Shown here piece by piece: positions 1 to 8,439 of a stretch of 64,000 nucleotides of DNA. The position numbers and the translations under genes are program-made. The notes beneath the pieces are model-generated. The model saw only the letters and a list, made by a program, of their open reading frames with translations, ran no database searches and was not told the origin of the DNA. This DNA is from Lysinibacillus sp. G4S2 (GTDB lineage Bacteria; Bacillota; Bacilli; Bacillales_A; Planococcaceae), in contig NZ_JAUCFJ010000002.1 in assembly GCF_030348505.1 (NCBI RefSeq), forward strand, positions 1,058,001-1,122,000. Reading direction: 5' to 3'. The stretch's first letter is position 1. Every line of letters begins with the position of its first letter.

Positions 1-737
1 TCTGATAACATGTCAGCTGCTTGCCCAGACCAAGTGAGTGCCACAGCTGCTTCATTATTAATCATCAGCGGCGTAATTTCATCCCCGAGAATAGCTTTGA
101 CATTTGGTGCCAATGTAATTAGTTTATCAGTAGCTTCACGTAGCTCATGGTCATTTAAAGAGTTCAGTGAGTAGCCAAGATTGTTTAAGCCCATACCGAT
201 TACCTCACGTGCCCCGTCTACTAAAAAGACTTTACGTTTTAATGAAGGGTCCCATAAGTCCTCCCAAGAGGAGAAGTCTAAATCTCCAACGAGCTTTGGA
301 TTATAGACAATGCCGACTGTTCCCCAGAAATATGGAACAGAATATTTATTGTTCTCATCAAATGGTAAATCTAAAAAATAAGGATCGATATTTTTTAAGT
401 TAGGGATTTTTGTTTTATCTAAAGGAATAAGTAAGTTTTCTTCCTTCATTTTTTCAATCATATATTCAGAAGGTATGGCAATATCGTAAGCTGTACCACC
501 TTGTTTAATTTTTGTCATCATCGCTTCATTGGAATCAAACGTCTCGTATATGACATGAATGCCTGTTTCTTTTTCAAATTGCTTCAGCAAATCAGGATCG
601 ATATATTCTCCCCAGTTAAAAATCGTTAACGTATTTTTTCCACTTTTCCCACCACTAGCACTCAAAGCATCAGCAGCATAGAACAAAAGGGCGGAAACGA
701 CAAGTATAGCGATGGTAGCTTGAATTAATTGCTTCAT
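1..737 (-). CDS. potD: Spermidine/putrescine ABC transporter substrate-binding protein PotD (3' end outside window)
   Basis: Extracellular polyamine receptor of the PotABCD importer. The reading frame begins at the ATG at 737 (MKQLIQATIAIL) with a hydrophobic N-terminal export segment of about 20 residues, followed by the family-typical start of the mature domain (TLTIFNWGEYIDPDLL) and VPYFWGTVGIVYNP near residue 140. About 245 residues are visible; the C-terminal third lies beyond the left edge. I see no clear lipobox Cys, so it may be held by an uncleaved N-terminal helix. Its ATG overlaps the potC stop (ATGA), so it is the last gene of the operon and translationally coupled. Family assignment is secure; polyamine specificity is inferred from the operon. 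Confidence 0.93.
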   Translation of the reverse strand, partial: MKQLIQATIAILVVSALLFYAADALSASGGKSGKNTLTIFNWGEYIDPDLLKQFEKETGIHVIYETFDSNEAMMTKIKQGGTAYDIAIPSEYMIEKMKEENLLIPLDKTKIPNLKNIDPYFLDLPFDENNKYSVPYFWGTVGIVYNPKLVGDLDFSSWEDLWDPSLKRKVFLVDGAREVIGMGLNNLGYSLNSLNDHELREATDKLITLAPNVKAILGDEITPLMINNEAAVALTWSGQAADMLS

Positions 738-1531
738 TGTTGTCCCTCCGTTCTTTTACTAACGCGGCTTGTGATGAAATAATAGCCAATTACGACGATA
801 ACCGTAACAAGGAATACTAAACCAGAAATTGCATTAACTGTTAAGGAAATACCGGCACGTGCCATAGAGTAAATTTCAACAGATAATGTACTGAAGCCAT
901 TACCTGTCACGAAAAACGTTACCGCGAAATCATCTAGAGAATACGTTAAGGCAAGAAAGAACCCTGCAAAAATACCGGGCTGAATATACGGTAAAATAAC
1001 ACGCATCATCACATCTTTTTTCGTAGCTCCTAAATCTAATGCAGCGTCGATTAATGATTTATTCATTTCTAACAGTTTCGGTAAGACCATCAGTACAACA
1101 ATTGGGACACTGAATGCTACATGTGCTAATAACACAGAAGCAAAACCTAGTTTAACGCCAATCATCGTAAATAAAATTAAAAAGCTTGCACCAATAATAA
1201 CGTCTGGGCTAACAATTAACACATTGTTTAAAGAAAGTAGTGTATTGCGCATTTTTGAATTTTTAACAGTGACAATGCCAATGGCTCCTAGCGTTCCGAT
1301 GATTGTAGAAATCAATGCCGAAAGTAATGCTACGATAACTGTGTTAATTAGAATAACGAGTAGACGTGAATCCTCAAAGACAGCTTTATAATGTTCTAAC
1401 GTGAAGGACTCAAAATTATTCATTGATCCGCCACTATTGAACGAATAAAAGATTAAATAGAAGATAGGTGCATACAAGACGATAAAAACTATCGCTAAAT
1501 ACACTCTTGCTGATGCAGAAAGTTTTTTCAT
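734..1531 (-). CDS. potC: Spermidine/putrescine ABC transporter permease PotC
   Basis: Inner-membrane permease subunit, 265 aa, the usual PotC length. It has about six hydrophobic segments (first at residues 10-30, last near 235-255) and the cytoplasmic EAA loop DAALDLGATKKDVMMRVILP at about residues 162-181, which docks on the PotA ATPase. Start ATG at 1531 overlaps the potB stop by 4 bp and its own stop overlaps the potD start, so translation of potB-potC-potD is coupled. Membrane topology and the EAA loop are visible in the sequence; the substrate follows from the complete potABCD set. Confidence 0.94.
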   Translation of the reverse strand: MKKLSASARVYLAIVFIVLYAPIFYLIFYSFNSGGSMNNFESFTLEHYKAVFEDSRLLVILINTVIVALLSALISTIIGTLGAIGIVTVKNSKMRNTLLSLNNVLIVSPDVIIGASFLILFTMIGVKLGFASVLLAHVAFSVPIVVLMVLPKLLEMNKSLIDAALDLGATKKDVMMRVILPYIQPGIFAGFFLALTYSLDDFAVTFFVTGNGFSTLSVEIYSMARAGISLTVNAISGLVFLVTVIVVIGYYFITSRVSKRTEGQQ

Positions 1532-2340
1532 CGTACGCGACCTCCTTTATCCTTTTTTTGTCCTGTAATTAACATAACGATCACCATGAATAAAATTAAG
1601 AAAACGGCAATTGTTGAACCCATTCCCCAGTTTTGAGTTACAAGGAATTGCTGTTCAATAGCTGTACCAAGCGTAATGACACGGTTCCCTGCAATTAAAC
1701 GAGTAATCATGAAGAGTGATAATGCAGGGATAAAGACAACTTGAATACCTGATTTAACACCGTCCATTGTTAGAGGTAACACAACGCGACGGAATGTAGT
1801 AAAGGCAGATGCTCCTAAATCACGTGCAGCGTAAACAAGAGTCGGATTTAAACGATCCAATGAGTTGAAAATCGGTAAAATCATAAATGGAATAAAAATA
1901 TAAACGGATACGAATACAAAGCTAATATCAGTAAATAGCATTTGCTTCGGATCAAAGCCAAACACTTCGATAAATGCATTGATCGGGCCGTACAAGCCGA
2001 AAATCCCGATAAAAGCATATGTCTTTAACAAAAGATTAATCCAAGAAGGAATAATTATTAGTAAAAGCCAAAGCTGCTTATGTTTCGTTTTAGTTAAAAA
2101 ATAAGCTGTTGGATACGAAATAAGTAACGTAAAGAACGTAATTAAAAACGCATACCAGAATGAACTTAATGTCATTTTTAGATACACAGAAGAAAAGAAC
2201 GCTTTATAGTTATCGAGCGTGAAATTGCCATGTATATCTAGTAGGGAATAGTAAACAACAAGTGCAATTGGCGCGATAACAAACAATGCAATCCATAAAA
2301 CATATGGAAATAAAGCTGATTTAGATGTCTTAGTTTGCAT
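1528..2340 (-). CDS. potB: Spermidine/putrescine ABC transporter permease PotB
   Basis: Partner permease of PotC, with six predicted membrane helices and an EAA loop of the form [20 protein letters not shown] around residues 170-190. The longest frame starts at 2355, but a GGAG ribosome site lies 9 nt upstream of the second ATG at 2340 ([14 protein letters not shown]), so 2340 is preferred (270 aa). This start lies inside the last codons of potA, an 11-bp overlap suggesting coupled translation. PotB and PotC form the heterodimeric channel energised by PotA. The assignment rests on the EAA loop and operon position. Confidence 0.93.
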   Translation of the reverse strand: MQTKTSKSALFPYVLWIALFVIAPIALVVYYSLLDIHGNFTLDNYKAFFSSVYLKMTLSSFWYAFLITFFTLLISYPTAYFLTKTKHKQLWLLLIIIPSWINLLLKTYAFIGIFGLYGPINAFIEVFGFDPKQMLFTDISFVFVSVYIFIPFMILPIFNSLDRLNPTLVYAARDLGASAFTTFRRVVLPLTMDGVKSGIQVVFIPALSLFMITRLIAGNRVITLGTAIEQQFLVTQNWGMGSTIAVFLILFMVIVMLITGQKKDKGGRVR

Positions 2341-3436
2341 CTTCGTCTTCTCCATATGCTTCTAAACGTTTATCGAACTCTTCTTCTGTCTCATTTAAAC
2401 GCATTACATGAATGGCTTCTGGATCAAAGTCTAAGCCAATTTCTGTCCCTACTTCAGCTTTTTTCAATGAATGTACGAGCCATTCATTTCCATCTTTGTC
2501 ATACGTGGATAATTCATAATGCACCCCACGGAACAATTGAGTATCAACTTTCACGACAAGTTTACCTTTATCGATTGTTGTCATTTCCAAATCCTCTGGG
2601 CGAATGACAATATCGATTTTTTCATTTGGCTTCATTCCTTGGTCGACACATTCAAAAACTTTACCGGCAAATTCTACTTTGAAATCTTCAATCATTACGC
2701 CAGGAACAATATTTGATTCACCAATAAAATCAGCAACGAAGCGGTTAATCGGTTCATCATAAATATCTACGGGTGTACCTGATTGTTGAATTTCACCTTC
2801 ACTTAAGACAAATATTTCATCACTCATAGCAAGTGCTTCTTCCTGATCGTGTGTGACGAAGACGAATGTTTTCCCAAGTCGTTGTTGTAATTCTCGTAGT
2901 TCATACTGCATTTCAGTACGTAGTTTTAAATCTAATGCAGAAAGAGGCTCATCTAGTAAAATCACTTCAGGATCATTCACAATCGCACGAGCAATTGCAA
3001 CACGTTGACGTTGACCACCAGACATCTCTGAAATTTCACGATTGCCGTAGCCTGCTAGGTTTACGAATTTTAGTGCCTCGGTAACACGATCTTTAATTTC
3101 ATTTTCAGGAAGTTTTTTAATGCGAAGTCCAAATGCTACATTTTCAAAAACATTCAAATGAGGAAATAGCGCATAATCCTGAAAAACAGTGTTTACTTGG
3201 CGTTCATTTGCTGGCACTGAGTTGATTTTTTTATCGTGAAAATAGATTTCTCCTGTCGTCGGTTCTGTGAAACCAGCAATAATACGTAAAATCGTTGTTT
3301 TACCACAACCAGAAGGACCTAGTAGTGTATAGAACTTCCCTTTTTCTAGCTCCAAGTTAATGTTTTTTAAGACGACCGTGCCGTCATTAAAGGACTTTGA
3401 AACATTTTCAAAGCGGATAATTGAATTCGTTGTCAT
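2330..3436 (-). CDS. potA: Spermidine/putrescine ABC transporter ATP-binding protein PotA
   Basis: ATPase of the polyamine importer, 368 aa. It has Walker [10 protein letters not shown] (residues 40-48), Q-loop FQDYALFPH (about 85-93), ABC signature SGGQRQR (139-145), Walker B VILLDEP (158-164), switch His in FVTHDQEEA, and a C-terminal TOBE-like domain (about 280-355) with the RPEDLEM motif, typical of the PotA/CysA/MalK class. It starts 17 bp after the XRE-cupin regulator with an AAGGAGG-like ribosome site and overlaps potB. ATP hydrolysis at the membrane drives uptake through PotBC. No key residue is missing. Confidence 0.96.
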   Translation of the reverse strand: MTTNSIIRFENVSKSFNDGTVVLKNINLELEKGKFYTLLGPSGCGKTTILRIIAGFTEPTTGEIYFHDKKINSVPANERQVNTVFQDYALFPHLNVFENVAFGLRIKKLPENEIKDRVTEALKFVNLAGYGNREISEMSGGQRQRVAIARAIVNDPEVILLDEPLSALDLKLRTEMQYELRELQQRLGKTFVFVTHDQEEALAMSDEIFVLSEGEIQQSGTPVDIYDEPINRFVADFIGESNIVPGVMIEDFKVEFAGKVFECVDQGMKPNEKIDIVIRPEDLEMTTIDKGKLVVKVDTQLFRGVHYELSTYDKDGNEWLVHSLKKAEVGTEIGLDFDPEAIHVMRLNETEEEFDKRLEAYGEDEDAN

Positions 3437-3453
3437 AGATGCGCCTCCTTAAG

Positions 3454-3996
3454 CTATAAATATGAATCCGTTGCGACGAGTAAAATTTTTGTTTCCGCAG
3501 CATGTGCGTTAAAAATTTGATGATGATCTGTCGCATCAAAATAGAGAGCATTGCCTTCACTTGCTATATACTGTTCATCTCCTAAAACGAGACGAATACG
3601 CCCTTTGACAATATAAATAAATGTTTCCGAGAGCGAGGGTTCAAAATGTTTGAACTCGCCATCAGCAGCAAGTGTCAAGAATATTGGCTCCATCTCTTTT
3701 TCATTAGATGTAGGAATAAGCCATTGGATTTCATATTTTTTTTCTTCGTCTGTATATGTGGATTGATCTTCTTCTGTATATACAACCTTTTGTTCAGGTA
3801 CTTCATCATCGAAAAATTCTTTTGGTGTTGACCCTAAAACTTCTAATATTGAAAATAGCGTTTCAATGGAAGGGGAATTAAGATCACGCTCTAATTGTGA
3901 AATATACCCCTTACTTAAATCTGTACGTTCTCCAAGTTCCTCTTGGGTAAGACCTTTTTTTAAACGAAGCCCTTTGATTTTTGCTCCTATTTGCAT
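3454..3996 (-). CDS. XRE-family regulator with C-terminal cupin domain, probable polyamine operon repressor
   Basis: A 180-aa regulator with an N-terminal helix-turn-helix (residues about 5-58; LTQEELGERTDLSKGYISQLER) and a C-terminal small-molecule-binding cupin barrel (about 105-175; SETFIYIVKGRIRLVLG). This is the architecture of PuuR-like polyamine regulators. It is the first gene of the pot operon, 17 bp before potA, so it is probably autoregulated. Two 21-bp palindromes lie between its start and its promoter. The ligand is inferred to be a polyamine from context; the sequence shows only the two domains. Confidence 0.88.
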   Translation of the reverse strand: MQIGAKIKGLRLKKGLTQEELGERTDLSKGYISQLERDLNSPSIETLFSILEVLGSTPKEFFDDEVPEQKVVYTEEDQSTYTDEEKKYEIQWLIPTSNEKEMEPIFLTLAADGEFKHFEPSLSETFIYIVKGRIRLVLGDEQYIASEGNALYFDATDHHQIFNAHAAETKILLVATDSYL

Positions 3997-4013
3997 CTTT
4001 TCCCTCCTAGAAG

Positions 4014-4065
4014 AAGTTTAGCAATCATAAACTTTTGAAATATGAAGTTTACTTTAACGAAACTT
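4014..4065. promoter_or_regulatory. Paired palindromic operators upstream of the pot regulator
   Basis: AAGTTTA (4014-4020), 7 nt, then TAAACTT (4028-4034) is a perfect 21-bp inverted repeat. AAGTTT (4045-4050), 9 nt, AAACTT (4060-4065) is a second 21-bp copy, centred about 31 bp away (three helical turns). A further AGTTTAC half-site follows at 4068-4074. They lie between the -10 box and the ribosome site of the operon, where a bound repressor would block transcription. The XRE-cupin protein is the obvious candidate binder (inference). Confidence 0.62.
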
Positions 4066-4087
4066 TTAGTTTACTAAAACCATTACA

Positions 4088-4115
4088 ATTATACATAATA
4101 ATAAAGAATTTGCAA
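4088..4115 (-). promoter_or_regulatory. Sigma-A promoter of the pot operon
   Basis: Read on the minus strand, TTGCAA (4115-4110) is followed after 16 nt by TATAAT (4093-4088). The transcript would start near 4080 and run through the palindromic operators into the regulator and potABCD. Confidence 0.6.
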
Positions 4116-4183
4116 TCGTTTTTTATGAAAAAAAAGTAGATAAAATTTTTAGAAATTATACATAAATGACGCGTGTAAAAAAT

Positions 4184-4480
4184 GGCTCATCATCAAAAGT
4201 TTTGGAGGACATTTTCCGTGTATATAGGTCGATGATTCGTTCCAGTTGGGCGACAACTTGGAGATTAGCGTCATGGATGAGACTTTGGAGCGAGCAAGTA
4301 GAGGAACGAAAGCTAAAAGTATCACGTCTTGTGATAACGCCTTCGTGACTAACGTCGTTTTGGCCCAAGCGGCTCATTGGACCCTCTAGGAAGCTTGCTC
4401 TGCGCGAAAGCGAAGCGACAGCAACAAATGTTTTAACTGTGCGAAAGCGAAGCGACAGCAACAAATGTTTTAACTGTGCG
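4184..4480. repeat. Dispersed MITE-like repeat, degenerate copy
   Basis: It begins with the family terminal motif GGCTCATCATCAAAAG and contains the internal blocks seen in other copies (TTGGGCGAC, AAGCGGCTCATTGGACC, AGGAAGCTTGCTC). It ends in two tandem 37-bp copies of a GCGAAAGCGAAGCGACAGCA block without a recognisable right terminus. Open frames here (such as 4156-4464 minus) are products of the repeat, not genes. It fills most of the gap between the pot promoter and the next gene; 4481-4820 holds nothing I recognise. Confidence 0.75.
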
Positions 4481-4824
4481 ATGTAGCTTTATAAAAAAGT
4501 TTGATCATTTATTATAAAGATTGATAATTTGTAATAAAGTTTGATTAAAAAAATCTCACCTCTATAGATTTTTAGAGGTGAGGTTTTATGATTGGAAATT
4601 TGTGATAATATCACTTTGAGATTGTGAAGAAATGTACTGTGCGAAACGTTTCCTTATAAGTGCCAAAGCACGAAATAGGAGGATTGCTGAAAGGCAAGTG
4701 TCGACAGGGGGAAAAGCTGGCGATAATTTCAAAGGCTTACCTATCTGTATGAAGAAGAAAATGTAATTTATATTAATTATCTCAGTCAAATCAAGTGGGA
4801 GATGTTAAGTTGATGTTTAATTTA

Positions 4825-4833
4825 TGGTATAAT
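4825..4833 (+). promoter_or_regulatory. Extended -10 promoter element for the lipoprotein gene
   Basis: TGGTATAAT at 4825-4833 is a perfect extended -10 box 33 bp before the ATG at 4866. The -35 region (TTAAGT at 4805) is weak, as is common for extended -10 promoters. Confidence 0.45.
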
Positions 4834-4865
4834 TATAAGTATTAACCATTTGGGTAGGAGAAGTT

Positions 4866-5369
4866 ATGAGGATTTATAAATTAGCTTGTATATGTACTTT
4901 TATTATACTCTTATCAGGGTGTAATGCATTTTCATCTCAAACAGAAGAACCATCTTCAAAAGAAGCGTCACAAGAAGCGTTAGAAGTTGTAAAAAAAGAA
5001 CCTGTTATCTTAGATGTCACAGAGATGGAGAAATATCAAGGAGGAGGTTTTCATCCTCTTGAGATTGATGAAGAAATAGCGTCTCCAATAGGTGAAAGTA
5101 AATCTTATTTTACTTATTCTGGTGATATGCCATTTAAAATATCCTTATTAAATACCGGTACTGAAAGCTTTTTATTCAAAATTCGAAATATAGATAAAGA
5201 AACACTTGTAACAAGTGGTGTTTTAGACAGTAAAGAAAGTTTTGAAAAGGTGTTTGACGGATTCCCCGAAGGCGCTTATGTCATATCTTACGTTGTAGAA
5301 GAGGAAGAGTCGCCTATAGATATTAAACTGAAGGTCAAGGTAGAGTTACTTCCCTACACAACTAGATAA
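4866..5369 (+). CDS. Hypothetical lipoprotein
   Basis: A 167-aa protein with a type II signal peptide (MRIYKLACICTFIILLSGCN). The lipobox LSGC places the lipidated Cys at residue 19, followed by a Ser/Glu-rich linker (QTEEPSSKEASQEA) and a mostly beta-rich soluble domain. Cys19 would be diacylglyceryl-modified and the protein held on the outer face of the membrane. A GTAGGAGAAG ribosome site precedes the ATG. I do not recognise the domain; the phrases FKISLLNTGTESF and YVISYVVEEEE suggest an Ig-like or C2-like beta sandwich, which is a guess. It stands alone between repeats and is probably accessory. Confidence 0.75.
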   Translation: MRIYKLACICTFIILLSGCNAFSSQTEEPSSKEASQEALEVVKKEPVILDVTEMEKYQGGGFHPLEIDEEIASPIGESKSYFTYSGDMPFKISLLNTGTESFLFKIRNIDKETLVTSGVLDSKESFEKVFDGFPEGAYVISYVVEEEESPIDIKLKVKVELLPYTTR

Positions 5370-5552
5370 TATGCGTATTTATACTATCTTTATAAAAGGC
5401 GGGGTTGTGCTTTCTTTTTTCATGGAGTGTTCAACGAACGTAGTCAATTCGTTTAAGAAATGGCTAAATGCCCATTGAAACCATATAGGTTTAATTGTTT
5501 GGTGGGCTATGTTTTTAATCAAAAATACTAAAAAGGAAGTAAGTTTCTTATT

Positions 5553-5640
5553 AAGCTCCCGTGAAAGAACGTAATCATCTTTCATTTTCTGTGGTGTAGC
5601 GCTTGTTTTTGCGCTACATGGATGGCTAACGGGTGCTTTA
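5553..5640. repeat. Three-way-junction repeat, copy 1
   Basis: The outer stem AAGCTCCCGT / ACGGGTGCTT encloses two hairpins: TGAAAGA / TCTTTCA and the strong GTAGCGC / GCGCTAC with a GTTTTT-type loop. The same 75-90-bp block recurs twice near 7 kb in the same orientation. No coding frame is conserved among copies, so I treat it as a structured DNA or RNA element of unknown function. Confidence 0.7.
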
Positions 5641-5683
5641 GTCAAGTGGAGCAAAGTCTTTTAAGACATTGCTCCTTTTACAT

Positions 5684-5845
5684 TTAAAAGTACTTCTGAT
5701 AATACTCTTTCCTTAGCCTCCCGCTTAATTGAGCGTAGATCCTAGTTGTTTCGCTTTTCTCGTGTCCCATAAGACTTTGTATGACTTCTATGGGAGCTCC
5801 ATTGTTCAACAAATGAGTTGCATAGCTGTGTCTATTTTGAGAATG
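5684..5845 (-). pseudogene. C-terminal remnant of a tyrosine recombinase/integrase
   Basis: Translation of the minus strand gives about 50 residues of the C-terminal catalytic core of a XerC/phage-integrase family protein: RHSYATHLLNNGAPIEVIQ (box II Arg and His), then SLMGHEKSETTRIYAQL with the probable catalytic Tyr, ending KYF and a stop at 5684. No start codon or upstream catalytic domain is present; the frame runs into the 3' end of the Lrp gene, overlapping it out of frame by a few codons. It is a decayed mobile-element fragment and cannot be active. Confidence 0.8.
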
Positions 5846-6284
5846 GTGCCTCTAGTAGAATCCGATTCTCAATCAGGTTTTTCAAGCTGATAAGGGACTT
5901 GGACGGTCCGAACTTTATAATAGAATCTTGAAATTGACCAATATCCTCTATGGAAGCAGTCTGAATCTTGATCATATAATTGTATTCACCACTAATTCGA
6001 AACATATCAGTTACAACGGGATTTCGTTCGCAAAAATCCACCAGTGCTTGACATTGCTCTGTTTTAATAAGAAAGAATGCCGTGGTCCCTCGGCCAAGCG
6101 CCTGATGGCGAAAGGTTGCCGTATAACCCGAGATGATGTCTTTTTCCTCAAGCCTTTTTATTCGTTCCCTTACCGAGGGCTGGGACATGGACACATCTTT
6201 ACTTATTTGTGAAATGGAAATACGTGCATTCTGCTGAAGAAGACGCATGATGTGGTAATCAGTTTCATCCATCCAATGTTCCAT
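5832..6284 (-). CDS. Lrp/AsnC-family transcriptional regulator
   Basis: It has an N-terminal winged HTH (DYHIMRLLQQNARISISQISKDVSMSQPSVRERIKRLEEKDII) and a C-terminal RAM/AsnC ligand-binding domain (TAFFLIKTEQCQALVDFCER, VTDMFRISGEYNYMIKI). The ATG at 6284 (MEHWMDETDYH) is chosen because TTTGGAGGA lies 8 nt upstream; this gives 150 aa, normal for the family. Such proteins sense amino acids as octamers. The VOC gene is divergent and 150 bp away and is a plausible target. The last residues (EAPFSK) overlap the recombinase remnant, so the C-terminus may have been altered by insertion. Confidence 0.88.
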   Translation of the reverse strand: MEHWMDETDYHIMRLLQQNARISISQISKDVSMSQPSVRERIKRLEEKDIISGYTATFRHQALGRGTTAFFLIKTEQCQALVDFCERNPVVTDMFRISGEYNYMIKIQTASIEDIGQFQDSIIKFGPSKSLISLKNLIENRILLEAPFSK

Positions 6285-6437
6285 ATATAATTCCTCCAAA
6301 TGCATTTTCAAAAATGAATAAAATTAATCGATTTTCGTTATTTTTGGAAAGCGTAATGCGATAACTTCCTTTTTTATTGTATGTATTTCCTTGCAACACT
6401 ATTCTATACTAAATTCATCAGAAAGGGGAAATGATAT

Positions 6438-6902
6438 TTGAATATCAAAGGTCTTGCTCATATTGCAATTCAGGCAAAAGATTATCCGGCAACAATCCGG
6501 TTTTACATTGAAGCATTGGGATTTAAGCGTGGACATCATTGGAGCCTTCCTTCGTTTCATATCAAGGAAGCTTCGATGCTGATCTCTCCCGATGGCCGAA
6601 CATGTCTCGAGGTTTTTGATGACGATGCTGTCATTCCAGCACAAGGGAAGAAAGCGCGGTCGGAAGAGGAAGTTGCTTACGGAGCTATGCTTCACCTAGC
6701 GTTTTATGTGGAAGATGTCGACAAAGCGTTTCAAACGGCACTTGCTCATGGGGCAAAACCTTATGTGGAAGCAGACAATCTAACTCTCGGAGAGCCTCCT
6801 CTTATTATCAGAAACGCTCTAATCCACAGTCCTAATGGAGAGGTTATCGAATTTATTCAGGATGTGGATTTTGATATAGAGTCCCATAGTTCAGTGCAGT
6901 AG
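6438..6902 (+). CDS. VOC-superfamily (glyoxalase/bleomycin resistance-like) protein
   Basis: A 154-aa single vicinal-oxygen-chelate protein: the first beta-alpha-beta-beta-beta module (NIKGLAHIAIQAKDYPATIRFYIEALGFK) carries the N-terminal metal His, and the second (MLHLAFYVEDVDKAFQTALAHG) ends with NGEVIEFIQ, where the Glu is the usual last ligand. The start is TTG at 6438, with AAGGGG 10 nt upstream; the ATG at 6431 is out of frame. The substrate cannot be told. It is divergent from an Lrp regulator, which suggests control by that protein. Confidence 0.82.
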   Translation: MNIKGLAHIAIQAKDYPATIRFYIEALGFKRGHHWSLPSFHIKEASMLISPDGRTCLEVFDDDAVIPAQGKKARSEEEVAYGAMLHLAFYVEDVDKAFQTALAHGAKPYVEADNLTLGEPPLIIRNALIHSPNGEVIEFIQDVDFDIESHSSVQ

Positions 6903-6996
6903 TTCAATAAGGTAGTGGCATTCTAAGACTTTTTCCTATCCTAGATTGCCACTTAAAGATCATTTAGTTGCATAGGCAGCCCTTTTTTCCTTTATT

Positions 6997-7080
6997 GAAC
7001 TCCCATGAAAGAACGTAATCATCTTTCATTTTCTGTGATGTAGCGCTGGTTTTTGCGCTACATGGATGGCTAACAGGTGC
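6997..7080. repeat. Three-way-junction repeat, copy 2
   Basis: Nearly identical to the copy at 5553-5640 across the two inner hairpins (GAAAGAACGTAATCATCTTT and GTAGCGC / GCGCTAC), with a weaker outer stem. It lies in the non-coding gap downstream of the VOC gene. Confidence 0.68.
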
Positions 7081-7144
7081 AAAGTATATTGCTAGTTTTA
7101 CGAAGGTCCTTATGTAGTTTTATATCGTCTGTGTGAATGTACTT

Positions 7145-7221
7145 AAACTCCTGTGAAAGAACTTAATCATCGTGGTGAAGTGCTTTTTTTACGCTTCATG
7201 GATGGCTAACGGGGAGCTTTA
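7145..7221. repeat. Three-way-junction repeat, copy 3 (diverged)
   Basis: It keeps the ends (ACTCCTGTGAAAGAAC and ATGGATGGCTAACGGGGAGC). One hairpin has co-varied to GTGAAGTGC / ACGCTTCAT and the TTCATTTTCT segment is missing. Compensatory change in the hairpin supports selection on, or a mechanism using, the folded form. Confidence 0.6.
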
Positions 7222-7379
7222 ATTGAAGATTCGCATCCAGAAATAATCAATCTTTATTATCAAAATCAAACTAGATAAATAAAGAACCAACTGTTATGAT
7301 CAAACTTTGTTTCAAAACAGTTGGTTTCTTTTTGTATAAAATCAGCGTTTGCAACTTACTTTTAATCGAACTTTATTCA

Positions 7380-7535
7380 AAAGCTACATGCGAAAGCGAA
7401 GCGTCAGCAACAACAAATGTTTTATCTGCGCGAAAGCAAAGCGTCAGCTACAAATGTTTTATCTGTGCGAAAGCGAAGCGACAGCAACAAAGCTCCAGTC
7501 GGAACGAAAATCAACCAAACGTAATGGTGGTGAGC
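7380..7535. repeat. Dispersed MITE-like repeat, partial copy with triplicated block
   Basis: Three tandem copies of the GCGAAAGCGAAGCGACAGCA-type block (units of about 36-41 bp) are followed by the family's right arm (CGGAACGAAAATCAACCAAA, GGTGGTGAGC). The left arm is absent. Frames crossing it are not considered genes. Confidence 0.65.
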
Positions 7536-7761
7536 TGAAATGTTGTTAATTCTAGAATAAAATTGTGAAAAATAGCTAATAAATATGCTGTAGTAGCCAT
7601 TCCACTTGGGAAATTGACGAAAATTTGTCAGATAATTTAAATCATGTACTTCAGTGAGGCTTACTTGTTTGAAAAACTACGATTACTCTGTTATCGTAGA
7701 AGACGAGTTCGCTGGTGCGAATGGAATATATACACTACATATATAATCGGAGGGATTTATA

Positions 7762-8304
7762 ATGGCAGAACGCATGGTAGGTAAACAAGCACCTGACTTT
7801 ACAATGGAAGCGGTACTTGCAGACAAATCATTTGGTAAAGTATCATTAGAAGACATTAAAGCACAAGACAAATGGACAGTTCTTTTCTTCTATCCAATGG
7901 ACTTCACTTTCGTATGTCCAACAGAAATCACTGCAATGAGCGATCGTTACGATGAGTTCGAAGACTTAGATGCAGAAGTAATCGGTGTTTCTACTGATAC
8001 AATCCACACTCACTTAGCATGGATTAACACTGACCGCACTAAAAATGGTCTTGGTGAGTTAAAATACCCATTAGCAGCAGATACAAATCACCAAATTTCA
8101 AAAGAATATGGTGTATTAATTGAAGAAGAAGGTATCGCACTACGCGGCTTATTCATCATCAACCCAGAAGGCGAATTAAAATACCAAACTGTATTCGATA
8201 ACAACATCGGCCGTGATGTAGATGAAACTTTACGTGTACTTCAAGCTTTACAAACTGGTGGTCTTTGCCCAGCAAACTGGCGCCCAGGTCAAGCAACTCT
8301 ATAA
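7762..8304 (+). CDS. ykuU: 2-Cys peroxiredoxin, YkuU type
   Basis: A cytoplasmic thiol peroxidase that reduces H2O2 and organic peroxides. The peroxidatic Cys52 lies in FYPMDFTFVCPTEI and the resolving Cys169 in GGLCPANW near the C-terminus; the AhpC/TSA fold covers all 180 residues. Start ATG at 7762 with TCGGAGGGA upstream. It is followed by a strong terminator and then by a thioredoxin-like gene, the ykuU-ykuV pair of B. subtilis. Family function is secure; the symbol rests on similarity and neighbour. Confidence 0.92.
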   Translation: MAERMVGKQAPDFTMEAVLADKSFGKVSLEDIKAQDKWTVLFFYPMDFTFVCPTEITAMSDRYDEFEDLDAEVIGVSTDTIHTHLAWINTDRTKNGLGELKYPLAADTNHQISKEYGVLIEEEGIALRGLFIINPEGELKYQTVFDNNIGRDVDETLRVLQALQTGGLCPANWRPGQATL

Positions 8305-8379
8305 TTTAAATAGGGATGCTATGTCGGTTTTGAACAGAATTCAAGGACTGACGTAATTGATCATTCAACAAATAAAGAG

Positions 8380-8409
8380 TCCCCACAAACTTGCTGTGGG
8401 GATTTTTTT
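8380..8409 (+). terminator. Intrinsic terminator after the peroxiredoxin gene
   Basis: Hairpin TCCCCACA / TGTGGGGA followed by seven T's. It could allow partial read-through into the next gene 30 bp on. Confidence 0.85.
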
Positions 8410-8439
8410 AAACTTGATATATATAAAGGAGAATGTTTT

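Noticed and set aside
4586..4789. 67-aa minus-strand frame as a gene
   Set aside because: No ribosome site, no recognisable family, and it lies in a repeat-rich gap.
5553..7221. Functional integron with attC sites
   Set aside because: The recombinase is only a C-terminal fragment and the repeat ends do not satisfy the attC core consensus; kept only as a speculative finding.
7296..7549. Two overlapping plus-strand frames of 66-80 aa
   Set aside because: They lie within the MITE-like block with triplicated GCGAAAGCGAAGCG units; the encoded words merely repeat.
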